A stretch of DNA of 43,133 nucleotides from Chloroflexota bacterium. Its GTDB lineage: Bacteria > Chloroflexota > Limnocylindria > Limnocylindrales > CSP1-4. A model generated the notes under the pieces. The model had not been told where the DNA came from. It did no database searches and was given only the letters and a program-made list of their open reading frames with translations. The stretch's first letter is position 1. The number at the start of each line of letters is the position of its first letter. The stretch spans positions 1-43,133 of the forward strand of contig JACQEH010000006.1 of assembly GCA_016200675.1 (NCBI GenBank), read 5' to 3'. The translations under genes and the position numbers were made by a program. Below, piece by piece: positions 24,959 to 35,441 of the stretch.

Positions 24959-25993
24959 CTACCCGGACGGCGTCATCTTGGCCAGCACCTCGGCCGGGCT
25001 GAACGATGCGCCGACCTCGATCCGAGGGGCCTCCAGGCGGCGATCCCACCTCTCGCGGCTGCCAGCCTCGGTCGTTACCGCCATCGAGAACCCGGCCTGG
25101 CGCACGATCGACTCGACCCCGGCATCGAAGGCGCCGAAGGGGTAGGCGAAGGTCGTCGGCGCCGAGCCGAGGGCGCTCGTCAGGAGTGCCTGGGCCGAGT
25201 CGACCTGGGTCCGGACCTCGGCGCCGGGGAGGCGGCTCAGGACCTGGTGCCCGAGGGTGTGGTTGCCGATCTCCATCCCCTCGGCGGCCAGCTCGGCGAC
25301 CTGCGCCCAGGTCAGGTTGTGGGGGTTGCCGATCCGGCCGGCGACCACGTAGAAGGTCGCCACGTCGCCATACTTCCGGAGGACCGGCAGGGCATAGGTG
25401 GCGCCGTCAGCATGGCCGTCGTCGATCGTGATCACGAACGTCCTGGGGGCCACCTCGCGTCCGCTGGCAAGGGCGTTCGCCAGCTCGCGGGTCGTGATCG
25501 TCCGCCAGTCTGCCGCTCGCAGCGCCGCCAGCTGCGCATCGAACAGGGCCGGGTCGACGGCGAGCGCCGGCAGGGCATAGGCCCGGGCCACGGCCCACGG
25601 CGCGATGACATGATAGGTCAGGATCGGAACGCGAAGGCTGAAGCCGGGCGAGGGCGAGGCGACCGGCAGGCCGGGCGTTCCGGCCGCCGGCGCCACCGGC
25701 GTCGCGGCAACGGACGGGTCGGCGGAGCGCGTCGGGACCGGGTTTCCGGACGGCAGGGCCGGCGGCGTCGCGGATGGTGGCGGGGTGGCCGCGGGAATCG
25801 ACGAGACGCACCCCCCGACGCTGCCCGCGGCCAGCATCCACGCGAGGGCCCGCCAGCGGGCGCGCCGGCGTAGCGACCGCGCGCCACAGGCCGATGGCGT
25901 GTGCTCGCTGCGCCGCAGGGGATGCCGCCAGACCACGATCCACTCCTGCCAGCAGGCCCATCCGGGGTCCCCTCGCCCCGGGGCGATGAGCAT
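24959..25993 (-). CDS. Polysaccharide deacetylase (NodB/CE4 domain), probable secreted lipoprotein
   Basis: VPILTYHVIAP, FVITIDDGHADGATYALPVLRKYGDVATFYVVAGRIG, EIGNHTLGHQVLSRLPGAEV; WMLAAGSVGGCVSS lipobox-like. Start uncertain. Confidence 0.88.
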   Translation of the reverse strand: MLIAPGRGDPGWACWQEWIVVWRHPLRRSEHTPSACGARSLRRRARWRALAWMLAAGSVGGCVSSIPAATPPPSATPPALPSGNPVPTRSADPSVAATPVAPAAGTPGLPVASPSPGFSLRVPILTYHVIAPWAVARAYALPALAVDPALFDAQLAALRAADWRTITTRELANALASGREVAPRTFVITIDDGHADGATYALPVLRKYGDVATFYVVAGRIGNPHNLTWAQVAELAAEGMEIGNHTLGHQVLSRLPGAEVRTQVDSAQALLTSALGSAPTTFAYPFGAFDAGVESIVRQAGFSMAVTTEAGSRERWDRRLEAPRIEVGASFSPAEVLAKMTPSG

Positions 25994-26077
25994 AGTCGTC
26001 GAGCCCTCGCGGCGCGCCCTGCGCCCGTGCGGCCTCGGTCCGGCTCCGCCGGTCGATCGTGAGCGGCGGCGTCGCGT

Positions 26078-26866
26078 TCAGCCGATCACGTAGACGACGG
26101 CCACCGTCACGGAAACCTCGTTCGTGCCCGGCTGGACGGGCGTTGCGGCGGCCTTGTCGGCGGCGACCCCGGCCATCGCCCCGTAATAGACGGGGTAGGG
26201 GATCGGGGCCACGGTCTCGCTGATCGAGGCCACCGTGCCGAGGGAGATTCCCGCGGCCGAGGCCAGCGTCTGGGCCTTGGACTTCGCCTCGGCCATGGCC
26301 GCCTCGCGCGCCCGCTTCTCGGCAGCCGCCTGGTCCTCGACCCGGAAGGTCACGCCGTCCATCGTGGTTGCGCCGGCGGCCAGGGCGCCGTCGATGGCGT
26401 CCCCGACCTTGTCGAGGTCCCGGATCGTCACGGCGATGGCGTTCGAGAGGCTGTAGCCGGTCAACCGCGGGCGGCTCGAGTTCGACGAGTAGTCGTAGAC
26501 CGGCTGGAGGGACAGGATCGTGGTCTGGATGTCCCGGTCGGCGATCCCGAGCTTCTTGAGGCCGGCGATCACGGCGGTCATCGCCGTGGCATTGGCCGCC
26601 CGGGCGTCCTTGACCGTCTTGGCTGTGATCGAGACCCCAAGGCGAAGGTCGGCGATGTCGGGGCTGATCATGACCCGCCCGGTTCCGCTGACGCTGATGG
26701 TGTGTTCGGGTTTCGTGGCCGTGGGATCGGCGGCGAGGATCGCGTGCGGCGCCAGGGCCGGGCCGGCGATCATGGCCACCAGCAGGCCGGCCGCGAGGCC
26801 GAGGGCCGCCCAGCGCACCCGCGGCCCGGGTACGGGGATGGCGACAGTGACGGTCGTGCGAGTCAT
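26078..26866 (-). CDS. SIMPL-domain (DUF541) secreted protein
   Basis: HTISVSGTGRVMISPDIADLRLGVSITAKTVKDARAANATAMTAVIAGLKKLGIADRDIQTTILSLQPVYDY. Internal ATG at 26866 preceded by GGAG. Confidence 0.88.
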   Translation of the reverse strand: MTRTTVTVAIPVPGPRVRWAALGLAAGLLVAMIAGPALAPHAILAADPTATKPEHTISVSGTGRVMISPDIADLRLGVSITAKTVKDARAANATAMTAVIAGLKKLGIADRDIQTTILSLQPVYDYSSNSSRPRLTGYSLSNAIAVTIRDLDKVGDAIDGALAAGATTMDGVTFRVEDQAAAEKRAREAAMAEAKSKAQTLASAAGISLGTVASISETVAPIPYPVYYGAMAGVAADKAAATPVQPGTNEVSVTVAVVYVIG

Positions 26867-27020
26867 CGGGTGCTCCAGTCGAGGTTCGGGCGGCGATGTC
26901 GGCCGCGTTGGCCCGCTGACGCCGCGACTGCGGGCCAGGTTCCGTCGCGCCCCTGTCGATTCCCGGGCGACCCGTTCGTGGTCCCGCTGAACCCGACCCA
27001 GCGCCGGAAGGAAGGACGAC

Positions 27021-27374
27021 ATGGGCAACCCGATCGTGCACTTCGAGATCCGCTCCGACGACCCGGACCGGACCCGCGAGTTCTACGCGAAGCTCTTCGG
27101 CTGGAGCTACCGGCCAGGCGACTTCGCGGGCTACACCTACGTCGACAGCGGCGTCCCGTCGGGCACGATTCCCGGTGGCATCAGCCCCCTCCAGGGCGGC
27201 CGGCCGATGGTCACGGTCTTCGCCGGGGTACCGAACGTCCAGCAGGCCCTCGACAAGGCGGTGGCCCTCGGGGGGCGCGTCGTCCAGCCCGCGCAGAGCG
27301 TCCCCGGGGTCACCTTCGGCCTGTTCGAGGACCCCCAGGGCTTCGTCGTCGGCGTCGCATCGAATGACGCGTAG
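27021..27374 (+). CDS. VOC (glyoxalase/bleomycin-resistance fold) family protein
   Basis: MGNPIVHFEIRSDDPDRTREFYAKLFGWSYRPGDFAGYTYV...FGLFEDPQGFVVGV; AAGGA SD. Confidence 0.9.
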   Translation: MGNPIVHFEIRSDDPDRTREFYAKLFGWSYRPGDFAGYTYVDSGVPSGTIPGGISPLQGGRPMVTVFAGVPNVQQALDKAVALGGRVVQPAQSVPGVTFGLFEDPQGFVVGVASNDA

Positions 27375-27433
27375 GGGAGCGGGACCCGGGGCCGGATCCG
27401 CGTCGGGCGAGGATCCGTTCGGTCGACGCCGGG

Positions 27434-27462
27434 CCGGGTCCCGGTACCGGCCCGGGACCCGG
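27434..27462 (+). terminator. Perfect 11-bp stem hairpin after the VOC gene
   Basis: CCGGGTCCCGG-TACCGGC-CCGGGACCCGG; no U-tract. Confidence 0.5.
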
Positions 27463-27545
27463 GGCGCCTAGTCCTATCGGGTCGGAGGCGGCTGGGCCTG
27501 TTGGGTCGTGGACTGACGGGCCGCCGGCGTTGACGCTGGCTGCCC

Positions 27546-29975
27546 GTGAAACCACGACGTCACCTCAACCGGCCGCCCGTCCCCGGCGGCGCCCATCTCG
27601 GCCTGCGGCGATCGTTGGCGATCCCCATGATCGTCGCGCTCCTGCTGGCGCTGCTCTCGGTCGCCCCGGCCGCGGCAACCTCGACCACGATGGCGCCTGC
27701 CTGCGACGGGATCAACATCCGGACCGCAGCTTCGACTAGCGCGACCGTGGTCGTGAGGCTCGGTCCGGCCGTCACCGTCACGGTGACCGGCACGGTCGCC
27801 GGCGGAAGCTGGGCCGCGAGCTGTCCGACGGCCAAGGCGGGATCCACCTGGTACACCGTCTCGGCGATCAACGGGACGGCCGCGGCGACGCTCTACGGGG
27901 CCTCGATCGTCTATGCCGCGACCGGCGTCCTCACGAGCCCGGCCGCACCCGCGGGGGCGGCGGCCACGGCGGCTTCGGCCGTCGCGGCGACCGCGACGCC
28001 GGCAGCACCGGCTGCGCCGTCCACGCCGCCGGCAGCACCCACTGCGCCGTCGCCCGCGCCGCCGGCTGCCGGCGCGACCGCCCTGGCCCCGGCCTGCGAC
28101 GGCGTCAACATCCGGAAGTCGCCCTCGACGGCGGCCACCGCCGTCGTCCGCCTGGGCGTGACCGCGAAGCTGACCGGGACCGGGACCGTCACCGGCGGTG
28201 CCTGGAGCGCGACCTGCCCGACATCGAAGTCGGGCTCCACCTGGTTCGCCATCACGGCGGTCAACGGGACCGCCGTCGCCTCGATCTACGGAGCGACAGT
28301 GGTGTATGCGGCGACCGGCGTAATGAACGTTCAGCCAGCGTCGCCGACGGCCGCGACCCAGCCGCCGCCCGCGACCCCGACGAGCGCACCGCCGGCCGCG
28401 GCGGCTGCCACCCCGACCCCGGCGCCCGTCGCCGCGAGCCCCACGCCCGTCGCGACGAACCCCATCGCCGGCGCGTCATCGGCCCCGACCGGCCAATCGC
28501 TCGTGCCGGCCTGCGACGGCGTCAACATCCGGGCGACGGCCTCGACCAGTGCGGCCGTGATCGCCAAGGTGGGGCTGGCAACCACGCTGGTGGTGTCGGG
28601 GACGACGACCGGCAGCACCTGGAGCACCACCTGCCCCACCGCCAAGTCGGGTTCCGGCTGGTACGTCGTGACGCACATCAACGGAGCAACCGTTCAGGCA
28701 CTGTTCGGTGTCCCGTCGCTGTACGCGGCGGTCGGCGTCCTGACGGCGCCCGCACCACCCGCGGCGCCCGCCGCGACGACCGTGACGCTCGGCTCGGCGA
28801 CCACCTTCTACGGCCGCGGCTACGGGCACGGCGTCGGCCTCTCCCAGTACGGCGCCCGCGGGCGCGCCCTCGCCGGGCAGACCGCGGCCCAGATCCTGGC
28901 CCGCTATTACGCGGGGACCACGATCGGCACGATCCCGTCGGGAAGCACGATCCGCGTCCTGGTCCTCGACACCTTTGCGGCGTCGGCGACCGCTCCCCTG
29001 ACGATCGCCGGTCGTGGCGGAGCGTGGAGCGTGAGCGGCATCGGGAGGACCTTCCCGGCCGATGCGATCCTTCGCCTGGCGCCCGCGACCGCCAGCCCGA
29101 CGGGCTGGCAGGTGACGGTCAGGGATGCCTCGGGCGCGGTCCTCTCCGACGGCCCCGCACCCCTCGGGGCGACGGTGGCCGGGACGTCGGAGGCGACGAC
29201 CCTCCAGCTCGTGTCGAAGCCGACGAACTACGACCTCTTCCGGGGCGTCCTCCGCTGGTCCCTCTCGGGCTCGACGGCCACCGTCGTCAACGAGCTGCCG
29301 CTGGAGACCTATCTCCGGGGGGTCGTGCCATCCGAGATGCCGAGCTCGTGGCCGGCGGACGCGCGCCTCGCCCAGACGATCGCCTCGCGCTCGTTCGCCG
29401 CCTACCGTCTCCGTCCCGGAACCGGCACCTTCGACCTCTACGACGACACCCGCTCGCAGGTCTACCGCGGCGTCCACGCCGAGACGGCGGTGAGCGACGC
29501 CACGATCGCGGCATCGGCGAACCAGGTGCTTCGCAGCGGGACGGCCCTCGTCAATGCCCTCTTCCACTCGACCGCCGGCGGCGCGACCGAGAACAACGAG
29601 AACGTCTTCGTCTCGGCGTCCGGTGCCCGCACGGCCGGGGTCGTCGCCTACCTCCGGGGTTCGCTGGATCGTGACTCGGCCGGCGTGTCCTATGACGCAG
29701 CCGCGCCCTATGCCACGTGGCAGACGGGCACCTACGGCATCGCCCAGCTGTCGTCCATCTTCGGCGCCGACAGCCGGACGGCCGTCGGAACTCTGACCGC
29801 CATCGACCTCTCGAACCGGGGTGTCTCGGGACGGCTGATCAGCGTCACCCTGACGGGCTCCGGCGGATTCAGGACCGTCTCGGGCCAGGTCTTCGTCGAC
29901 GTCTTCAACGCCAATCGACCGAGCGGCGACCTGCCCCTCCGGAGCACCCTCGTCGGCCTCGCCCCGATCCCCTGA
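27546..29975 (+). CDS. Secreted SpoIID/LytB-domain protein with three N-terminal SH3-like repeats
   Basis: Three repeats of type (A/V)PACDG(I/V)NIR...CPTxKxGSTWY...; SpoIID-like [38 protein letters not shown] and [39 protein letters not shown]. Confidence 0.9.
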   Translation: MKPRRHLNRPPVPGGAHLGLRRSLAIPMIVALLLALLSVAPAAATSTTMAPACDGINIRTAASTSATVVVRLGPAVTVTVTGTVAGGSWAASCPTAKAGSTWYTVSAINGTAAATLYGASIVYAATGVLTSPAAPAGAAATAASAVAATATPAAPAAPSTPPAAPTAPSPAPPAAGATALAPACDGVNIRKSPSTAATAVVRLGVTAKLTGTGTVTGGAWSATCPTSKSGSTWFAITAVNGTAVASIYGATVVYAATGVMNVQPASPTAATQPPPATPTSAPPAAAAATPTPAPVAASPTPVATNPIAGASSAPTGQSLVPACDGVNIRATASTSAAVIAKVGLATTLVVSGTTTGSTWSTTCPTAKSGSGWYVVTHINGATVQALFGVPSLYAAVGVLTAPAPPAAPAATTVTLGSATTFYGRGYGHGVGLSQYGARGRALAGQTAAQILARYYAGTTIGTIPSGSTIRVLVLDTFAASATAPLTIAGRGGAWSVSGIGRTFPADAILRLAPATASPTGWQVTVRDASGAVLSDGPAPLGATVAGTSEATTLQLVSKPTNYDLFRGVLRWSLSGSTATVVNELPLETYLRGVVPSEMPSSWPADARLAQTIASRSFAAYRLRPGTGTFDLYDDTRSQVYRGVHAETAVSDATIAASANQVLRSGTALVNALFHSTAGGATENNENVFVSASGARTAGVVAYLRGSLDRDSAGVSYDAAAPYATWQTGTYGIAQLSSIFGADSRTAVGTLTAIDLSNRGVSGRLISVTLTGSGGFRTVSGQVFVDVFNANRPSGDLPLRSTLVGLAPIP
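27693..28743 (+). repeat. Three SH3-like protein repeats (about 27693-27932, 28082-28323, 28499-28743) with Ala/Pro-rich linkers
   Basis: [23 protein letters not shown] / [23 protein letters not shown] / [23 protein letters not shown]. Confidence 0.85.
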
Positions 29976-29980
29976 CATTG

Positions 29981-30010
29981 CCGCCGGCATCCGCCGGCAT
30001 CCGCCGGCCA
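29981..30010 (+). repeat. 3 x 10-bp tandem repeat ccgccggcat / ccgccggcat / ccgccggcca
   Basis: Direct reading, immediately after the SpoIID-gene stop. Confidence 0.85.
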
Positions 30011-30034
30011 CGCTCGTGCCGGCGAGCCCACTGC

Positions 30035-30040
30035 TAGAGT
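30035..30040 (+). promoter_or_regulatory. -10-like TAGAGT upstream of trpB2
   Basis: ctgcTAGAGTcacgg; leaves about a 29-nt leader with a GAGAGG SD-like element. Confidence 0.4.
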
Positions 30041-30075
30041 CACGGTCCCCAGCCGACGACGAGAGGGATCACGAC

Positions 30076-31446
30076 ATGGCCGCTGACCGGACGAAGTTCA
30101 TCCTCGACGAGGAGCGCATTCCGCGGGCCTGGTACAACATCGCCGCCGATCTCCCGAGCCCCGCCCCGCCGGTCCTCCATCCGGGCACGGGCCGGCCCAT
30201 CGGGCCTGCCGACCTGGCGCCGCTCTTCCCGATGGAGCTCATCAAGCAGGTCGTCAGCCAGGATCGCGAGATCGAGATCCCGGGACCGGTCCGGGACGCC
30301 TATCGCCTCTACCGGCCGAGCCCGCTCTTCCGGGCCCACCGCCTGGAGAAGGCGCTCGATACGCCGGCCCACATCTACTACAAGTACGAGGGCGGCAGCC
30401 CGTCCGGCAGCCACAAGCCGAACACCGCCCTGCCGCAGGCCTTCTACAACCAGCAGGAGGGCGTGACCCGCCTCGCCACCGAGACGGGGGCCGGCCAATG
30501 GGGCAGCGCGCTGGCCTTTGCCGGCGCGGCCTTCGGCCTCGAGGTCAAGGTCTTCATGGTCCGCAGCAGCTACGACCAGAAGCCCTACCGGCGAGTGCTC
30601 ATGGAGACCTACGGGGCGGAGGTCGTCGCCAGCCCCAGCCCGGACACCGCGTACGGCCGGAGCGTCCTGGCCGAGCTCCCCGATCACACGGGCTCCCTCG
30701 GCCTCGCCATCAGCGAGGCGATCGAGGATACCGTCACCCATCCCGGAACGAAGTACTCGCTCGGCTCCGTCTTCGACTTCGTGCTCCTCCACCAGACCGT
30801 CATCGGCCTCGAGGCGATCGAACAGATGGCCCTGGCCGGCGAGGAACCGGACGTCCTCATCGGCTGCGCGGGCGGCGGCTCGAACTTCGCCGGGCTGACG
30901 TTCCCGTTCCTCGGCCGTGGCCTGCGGGGCGGTCCGAAGCCTCGGATCATCGCGGTCGAGCCGGAGGCGGCGCCGTCGCTCACGAAGGGCGTCTATCGCT
31001 ACGACTTCGGGGACACGGCCCGGATGACGCCGCTGGTGAAGATGCACACCCTGGGTCACGACTTCATCCCCGAGCCGATTCATGCGGGTGGTCTTCGCTA
31101 TCACGGCATGTCGCCGCTCGTGTCGAAGCTCAAGGAAGAGGGCCGCATCGAGGCCCGCGCCGCCCACCAGCGGGCGACCTTCGAGGCCGGGGTCCAGTTT
31201 GCCCGGGCCGAGGGGATCCTGCCGGCTCCTGAGCCGACCCACGCCATCAAGGTCGCGATCGACGAGGCCCTCGAGGCCCGGGCGGCCGGCCAGCCGCGGG
31301 TCATCCTCTTCAACCTCTGCGGCCACGGGCACTTCGACCTTTCGGCCTACGAGCGCTACCTGTCCGGGGCCCTGGAGGACTACGAGTACCCGAGCGCCAA
31401 GGTCGCCGAGGCGCTCAAGGCCCTCGAGGGTCTGCCGGTCGGCTGA
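30076..31446 (+). CDS. trpB2: TrpB2-type tryptophan synthase beta chain
   Basis: [95 protein letters not shown]. Internal start at 30076. Confidence 0.92.
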   Translation: MAADRTKFILDEERIPRAWYNIAADLPSPAPPVLHPGTGRPIGPADLAPLFPMELIKQVVSQDREIEIPGPVRDAYRLYRPSPLFRAHRLEKALDTPAHIYYKYEGGSPSGSHKPNTALPQAFYNQQEGVTRLATETGAGQWGSALAFAGAAFGLEVKVFMVRSSYDQKPYRRVLMETYGAEVVASPSPDTAYGRSVLAELPDHTGSLGLAISEAIEDTVTHPGTKYSLGSVFDFVLLHQTVIGLEAIEQMALAGEEPDVLIGCAGGGSNFAGLTFPFLGRGLRGGPKPRIIAVEPEAAPSLTKGVYRYDFGDTARMTPLVKMHTLGHDFIPEPIHAGGLRYHGMSPLVSKLKEEGRIEARAAHQRATFEAGVQFARAEGILPAPEPTHAIKVAIDEALEARAAGQPRVILFNLCGHGHFDLSAYERYLSGALEDYEYPSAKVAEALKALEGLPVG

Positions 31447-31523
31447 TCCTGCGGTCGCGGGCCGCTCGGGCGACCGCCATCCCGGCGTCCGCACCGTCGC
31501 GGGCGGGCCGACCGCCCGCTCGC

Positions 31524-31529
31524 TACAGT
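31524..31529 (+). promoter_or_regulatory. -10-like TACAGT exactly 6 nt from the GTG of the ABC ATPase gene
   Basis: TACAGT-CTGCCG-GTG. Confidence 0.5.
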
Positions 31530-31535
31530 CTGCCG

Positions 31536-32557
<1,022 letters not shown>

Positions 32558-32561
<4 letters not shown>

Positions 32562-33361
32562 GGATCTTCGTGGCGGGGATCCGCAAGCTCCTGCGTCGGC
32601 CGGCGACCTTCGTCACGTTGGGGCTGCTCGTGGGGCTCCTTGGCCTGATCCTCATCGCCGTGAGCGCGACAGCCGGCCAGCGAACCGGCCGAGCGGCCCA
32701 GGAGAGCCTTCTCCTGGTGACCTTCCCAGGCGCCTACTCCCTGATCCTGTCCTTCATCCTCGGGCTCGGCGGCCTCTTCGCCGTGATCTACGGCGCAGCG
32801 ATCGCGGGATCCGAGTGGACGTGGGGGACGCTGAAAGCCGCCGTCGCCCGAGGCGAGAGCCGCAGCGGGTACCAGCTCCTGTCGTTCGCGGCGATCGTCG
32901 TCATGGTCGGCGTCGGGCTCGTCCTGGCCCTCGCGGCCGGGGTCGTGGTGGCCATCATCGGGGCCAATATCGCGGGCGTCTCCACGGCTGGTCTGAACGA
33001 CACGGAGACCTTGGGGAAGATGCCGGAGCTCATGGCCCGGGCCTGGCTGGCGATCGTCGAGGAAGGTGCCCTCGGCTTTGCCATCGCCACCCTGGCTCGC
33101 AGCCAGCTGGCCGGCATCGGGGCCGGCATCGGCGTCTACTTCGGCGAGCAGTTCGCCTCGATCTTCCTGCCCGACATCGTCAAGTACCTGCCCTTCAACG
33201 CCGCGACCGCCGTCGTCGCCACCTCGGGCACCGGCGGACCCGGCGGCGGCGCAATCGCCAGGCTGGAGCCGAACGTCGCCCTTCTCGTGGTCGTGGCCTG
33301 GCTCATGGGCGCCCTCCTCGTGACGGCCATATTCACGGAGCGGGCCGAGATCTCGGGCTGA
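32558..33361 (+). CDS. ABC-2 family permease
   Basis: Multi-TM; ATGA overlap with the ATPase (32558-32561). Confidence 0.88.
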
Positions 33362-33411
33362 CACGGGCCGCCTCGGCGGAGCCGCGGGACGGAACCGCGC
33401 GACGGCGCCTG

Positions 33412-33481
33412 CCGAACGGAACCGGCCGAACCGAGCCGGCCAAACCGAGCCGGCCGAACCGAGCCGGCCGAACGGAACCGG
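33412..33481 (+). repeat. 5 x 14-bp intergenic tandem repeat in mirror order A-B-C-B-A
   Basis: A=ccgaacggaaccgg, B=ccgaaccgagccgg, C=ccaaaccgagccgg, B, A. Confidence 0.9.
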
Positions 33482-33517
33482 CGGGAAGGCGACGCGGGTG
33501 GTCCCGTTGGGCGGCTG

Positions 33518-33542
33518 CGCGCCGGACGGGCCGTCCGGCGCG
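33518..33542. terminator. Near-perfect palindrome between convergent genes (possible bidirectional terminator)
   Basis: CGCGCCGGACGG-G-CCGTCCGGCGCG: 12-bp arms around a single G, between stops at 33361 (+) and 33629 (-). Confidence 0.5.
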
Positions 33543-33628
33543 GCGTGACCGTGCTCGAGGCCCGACTCCCCGGGATGTTCGGGCAGATGCGGGCGAGTCC
33601 AACCGGAGCACCTCACGCCCTTCGGCAG

Positions 33629-34930
33629 TCAGGCCTCCGCCGGTGCCGTCGTGGCGAATACTGCGGGCAGCGGGATACCGAATCGCCGACACAGGGCAGT
33701 CACGTCCGCGACGTCCTTCGCTCCGGGCTCGTAGCCCGTGTGGAAGCGAACGAGCCACTCGGGCGCAATGCAGGCGACATCGCGCCCGCCGATGCTGCCC
33801 ATGCCTGCGAGGGCGGCCGACGGGTAGGCGTCGCCAACCTCGGGCGGGCCGTAGGCACCCGACCCTGTCTCGTCCCGAACGATGACGTGGAAGTCGATCT
33901 CGTGTCCCTCGTCGTCGCCGAGGACGAAGTTCCACGGGCGCGTATCGTCGCGTGGCACGTGGCCGTAACCGAGGTCCGTGAGGGCCGCGACCACCGTTGC
34001 GAGGTCGTGGAGCTCGATGACGATGTCCAGGTCCCCGTGGCGTCGCGTCTGCTCGCCCAGGCAGGCATCCACGGCCCAGCCGCCGTCAATCCAGATGCGA
34101 ACCCCGAGGCCACTCATCAGGTCCAGGAAGGTCACCACATCGTCGACCGTCGTCTCGGGCACGATGAACGGGCCGCCGCGCAGCCACTCCACGTCGGGCT
34201 CCCAGGAGCCGACCACCGCGCCATGACCAGCAAGGTGGGCCGCGACCTCGACATGCCGGAAGACGCTCCGCTGCATCTCGGGGCCCTGATTCGAGGCGAG
34301 CTGATCCGCGACGCGGGCGACATCCACGAAGGCGAGTGGGCGCGCCGCGAGCTCGTGACGGAGCCACTTGTTGAACGGCCGGACGCGACCCTCGAAGGCG
34401 AACGAGGCCGTGAGCAACGGATCGATCGAGGCCAGGGCGTCGAGGCGGCCCTCGAGCTCGCGGCCGGCCTCGAGGTTCCGGAGCGAGCGATAGAGGGAGT
34501 TGATGTAGGCGCCGAGGCTGTCCGCCCCGATCGCCCTGGCCTCCTCCGGCTGCAGGGTCCGCTTGTCGGCGACGAGCCGGCCGATCTCACCGTCGAGCCG
34601 GTCGAGGAGGACGGTCACGCCCAGGAAGGCCGGTCGGTTCCATTCGTCGCGGTCCCCGGGAAGGCCGTGGCCCCGGAACGCGTCGATCGTCATGGGCCAG
34701 GTTTCGACGGCCGCCCCGTGCTCGAGCTTCCACGGCGTGATGTCGTCGGCGACGATGACCAGCATGTCGTAGTCGGACGACGCGTGGATGTAGCCGCCGT
34801 AGCCGCGCGACCCCATGAGGACCAGGCCGAGGATGTCGGGATCCGCCTCGGCTCGCTTGCGAACCGCCTCGTAGGCGGCGGCGATGACATCCGGGTCCAG
34901 GACCCGTTGGGGCAGGGGGCCTTCGGTCAC
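33629..34930 (-). CDS. Fused double nucleotidyltransferase: NTP_transf_2-like N-domain + ANT(2'')/LnuA-like C-domain
   Basis: N-domain LGLVLMGSRGYGGYIHASSDYDMLVIVADD (GS-x-DxD); C-domain GVRIWIDGGWAVDACLGEQTRRHGDLDIVIELHD...HEIDFHVI. GTG start 34930 (VTEGPLPQRV). Confidence 0.82.
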   Translation of the reverse strand: MTEGPLPQRVLDPDVIAAAYEAVRKRAEADPDILGLVLMGSRGYGGYIHASSDYDMLVIVADDITPWKLEHGAAVETWPMTIDAFRGHGLPGDRDEWNRPAFLGVTVLLDRLDGEIGRLVADKRTLQPEEARAIGADSLGAYINSLYRSLRNLEAGRELEGRLDALASIDPLLTASFAFEGRVRPFNKWLRHELAARPLAFVDVARVADQLASNQGPEMQRSVFRHVEVAAHLAGHGAVVGSWEPDVEWLRGGPFIVPETTVDDVVTFLDLMSGLGVRIWIDGGWAVDACLGEQTRRHGDLDIVIELHDLATVVAALTDLGYGHVPRDDTRPWNFVLGDDEGHEIDFHVIVRDETGSGAYGPPEVGDAYPSAALAGMGSIGGRDVACIAPEWLVRFHTGYEPGAKDVADVTALCRRFGIPLPAVFATTAPAEA

Positions 34931-34936
34931 TGGCGA

Positions 34937-34942
34937 AGTATC
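34937..34942 (-). promoter_or_regulatory. -10-like GATACT exactly 6 nt from the GTG start (leaderless promoter candidate)
   Basis: Minus: GATACT-TCGCCA-GTG. Confidence 0.45.
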
Positions 34943-34991
34943 ACCCTCGGCGCCAGCAGCCGCGGAGCTCGCGACCTCGAGATCGGACGGG

Positions 34992-34997
34992 CATGAT
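34992..34997 (+). promoter_or_regulatory. -10-like CATGAT exactly 6 nt from the ATG start (leaderless promoter candidate)
   Basis: CATGAT-GCGCGG-ATG. Confidence 0.45.
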
Positions 34998-35003
34998 GCG
35001 CGG

Positions 35004-35441
35004 ATGGAGCAGCCGTCGCCGGAGGTCTTCCTCGCCGAGTTCCCCGGCCCGCTGCGGGAGATTGCCGACGGGCTACGGGGCGTCGTCGCCCGGGCGGTGC
35101 CGGCCGCGACCGAGCGCGTCCGCTGGGGCTGGCGGATCATCGGCTTCGACCTGCCGGTCGGCCCGCGACGGTCCGTGTACTTCGCCTGGATCATGATCGA
35201 GCCCGCGCACGTCCATCTCGGCTTTCCCCAGGGCGTCCTGATGGCCGATCCCGGCGGGCTGATGAGCGGCGCCGGTATCACGAAGAAGGCACGGTGGGTC
35301 ACGCTGGCCACGGCCCAGCAGCCAGCAGCGGCCGCCCTCGCCGGTCTTGTACGCGAAGCTGCTCGGATCGCCACGCTGTCGCGCGGCGAGCGTGCGGCCC
35401 TGGCGATGGCACATGAGGAGATCGAGAGAAGCGCACCGTGA
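35004..35441 (+). CDS. DUF1801/YdhG-like protein
   Basis: MEQPSPEVFLAEFPGPLREIADGLRGVVARAVPAATERVRWGWRIIGFDLPVGPRRSVYFAWIMIEPAHVHLGFPQGVLM. Confidence 0.75.
   Translation: MEQPSPEVFLAEFPGPLREIADGLRGVVARAVPAATERVRWGWRIIGFDLPVGPRRSVYFAWIMIEPAHVHLGFPQGVLMADPGGLMSGAGITKKARWVTLATAQQPAAAALAGLVREAARIATLSRGERAALAMAHEEIERSAP

Noticed and set aside
33545-34996. Plus-strand 483-aa ORF
   Set aside because: Antisense of the double nucleotidyltransferase; no recognisable motif, biased composition.
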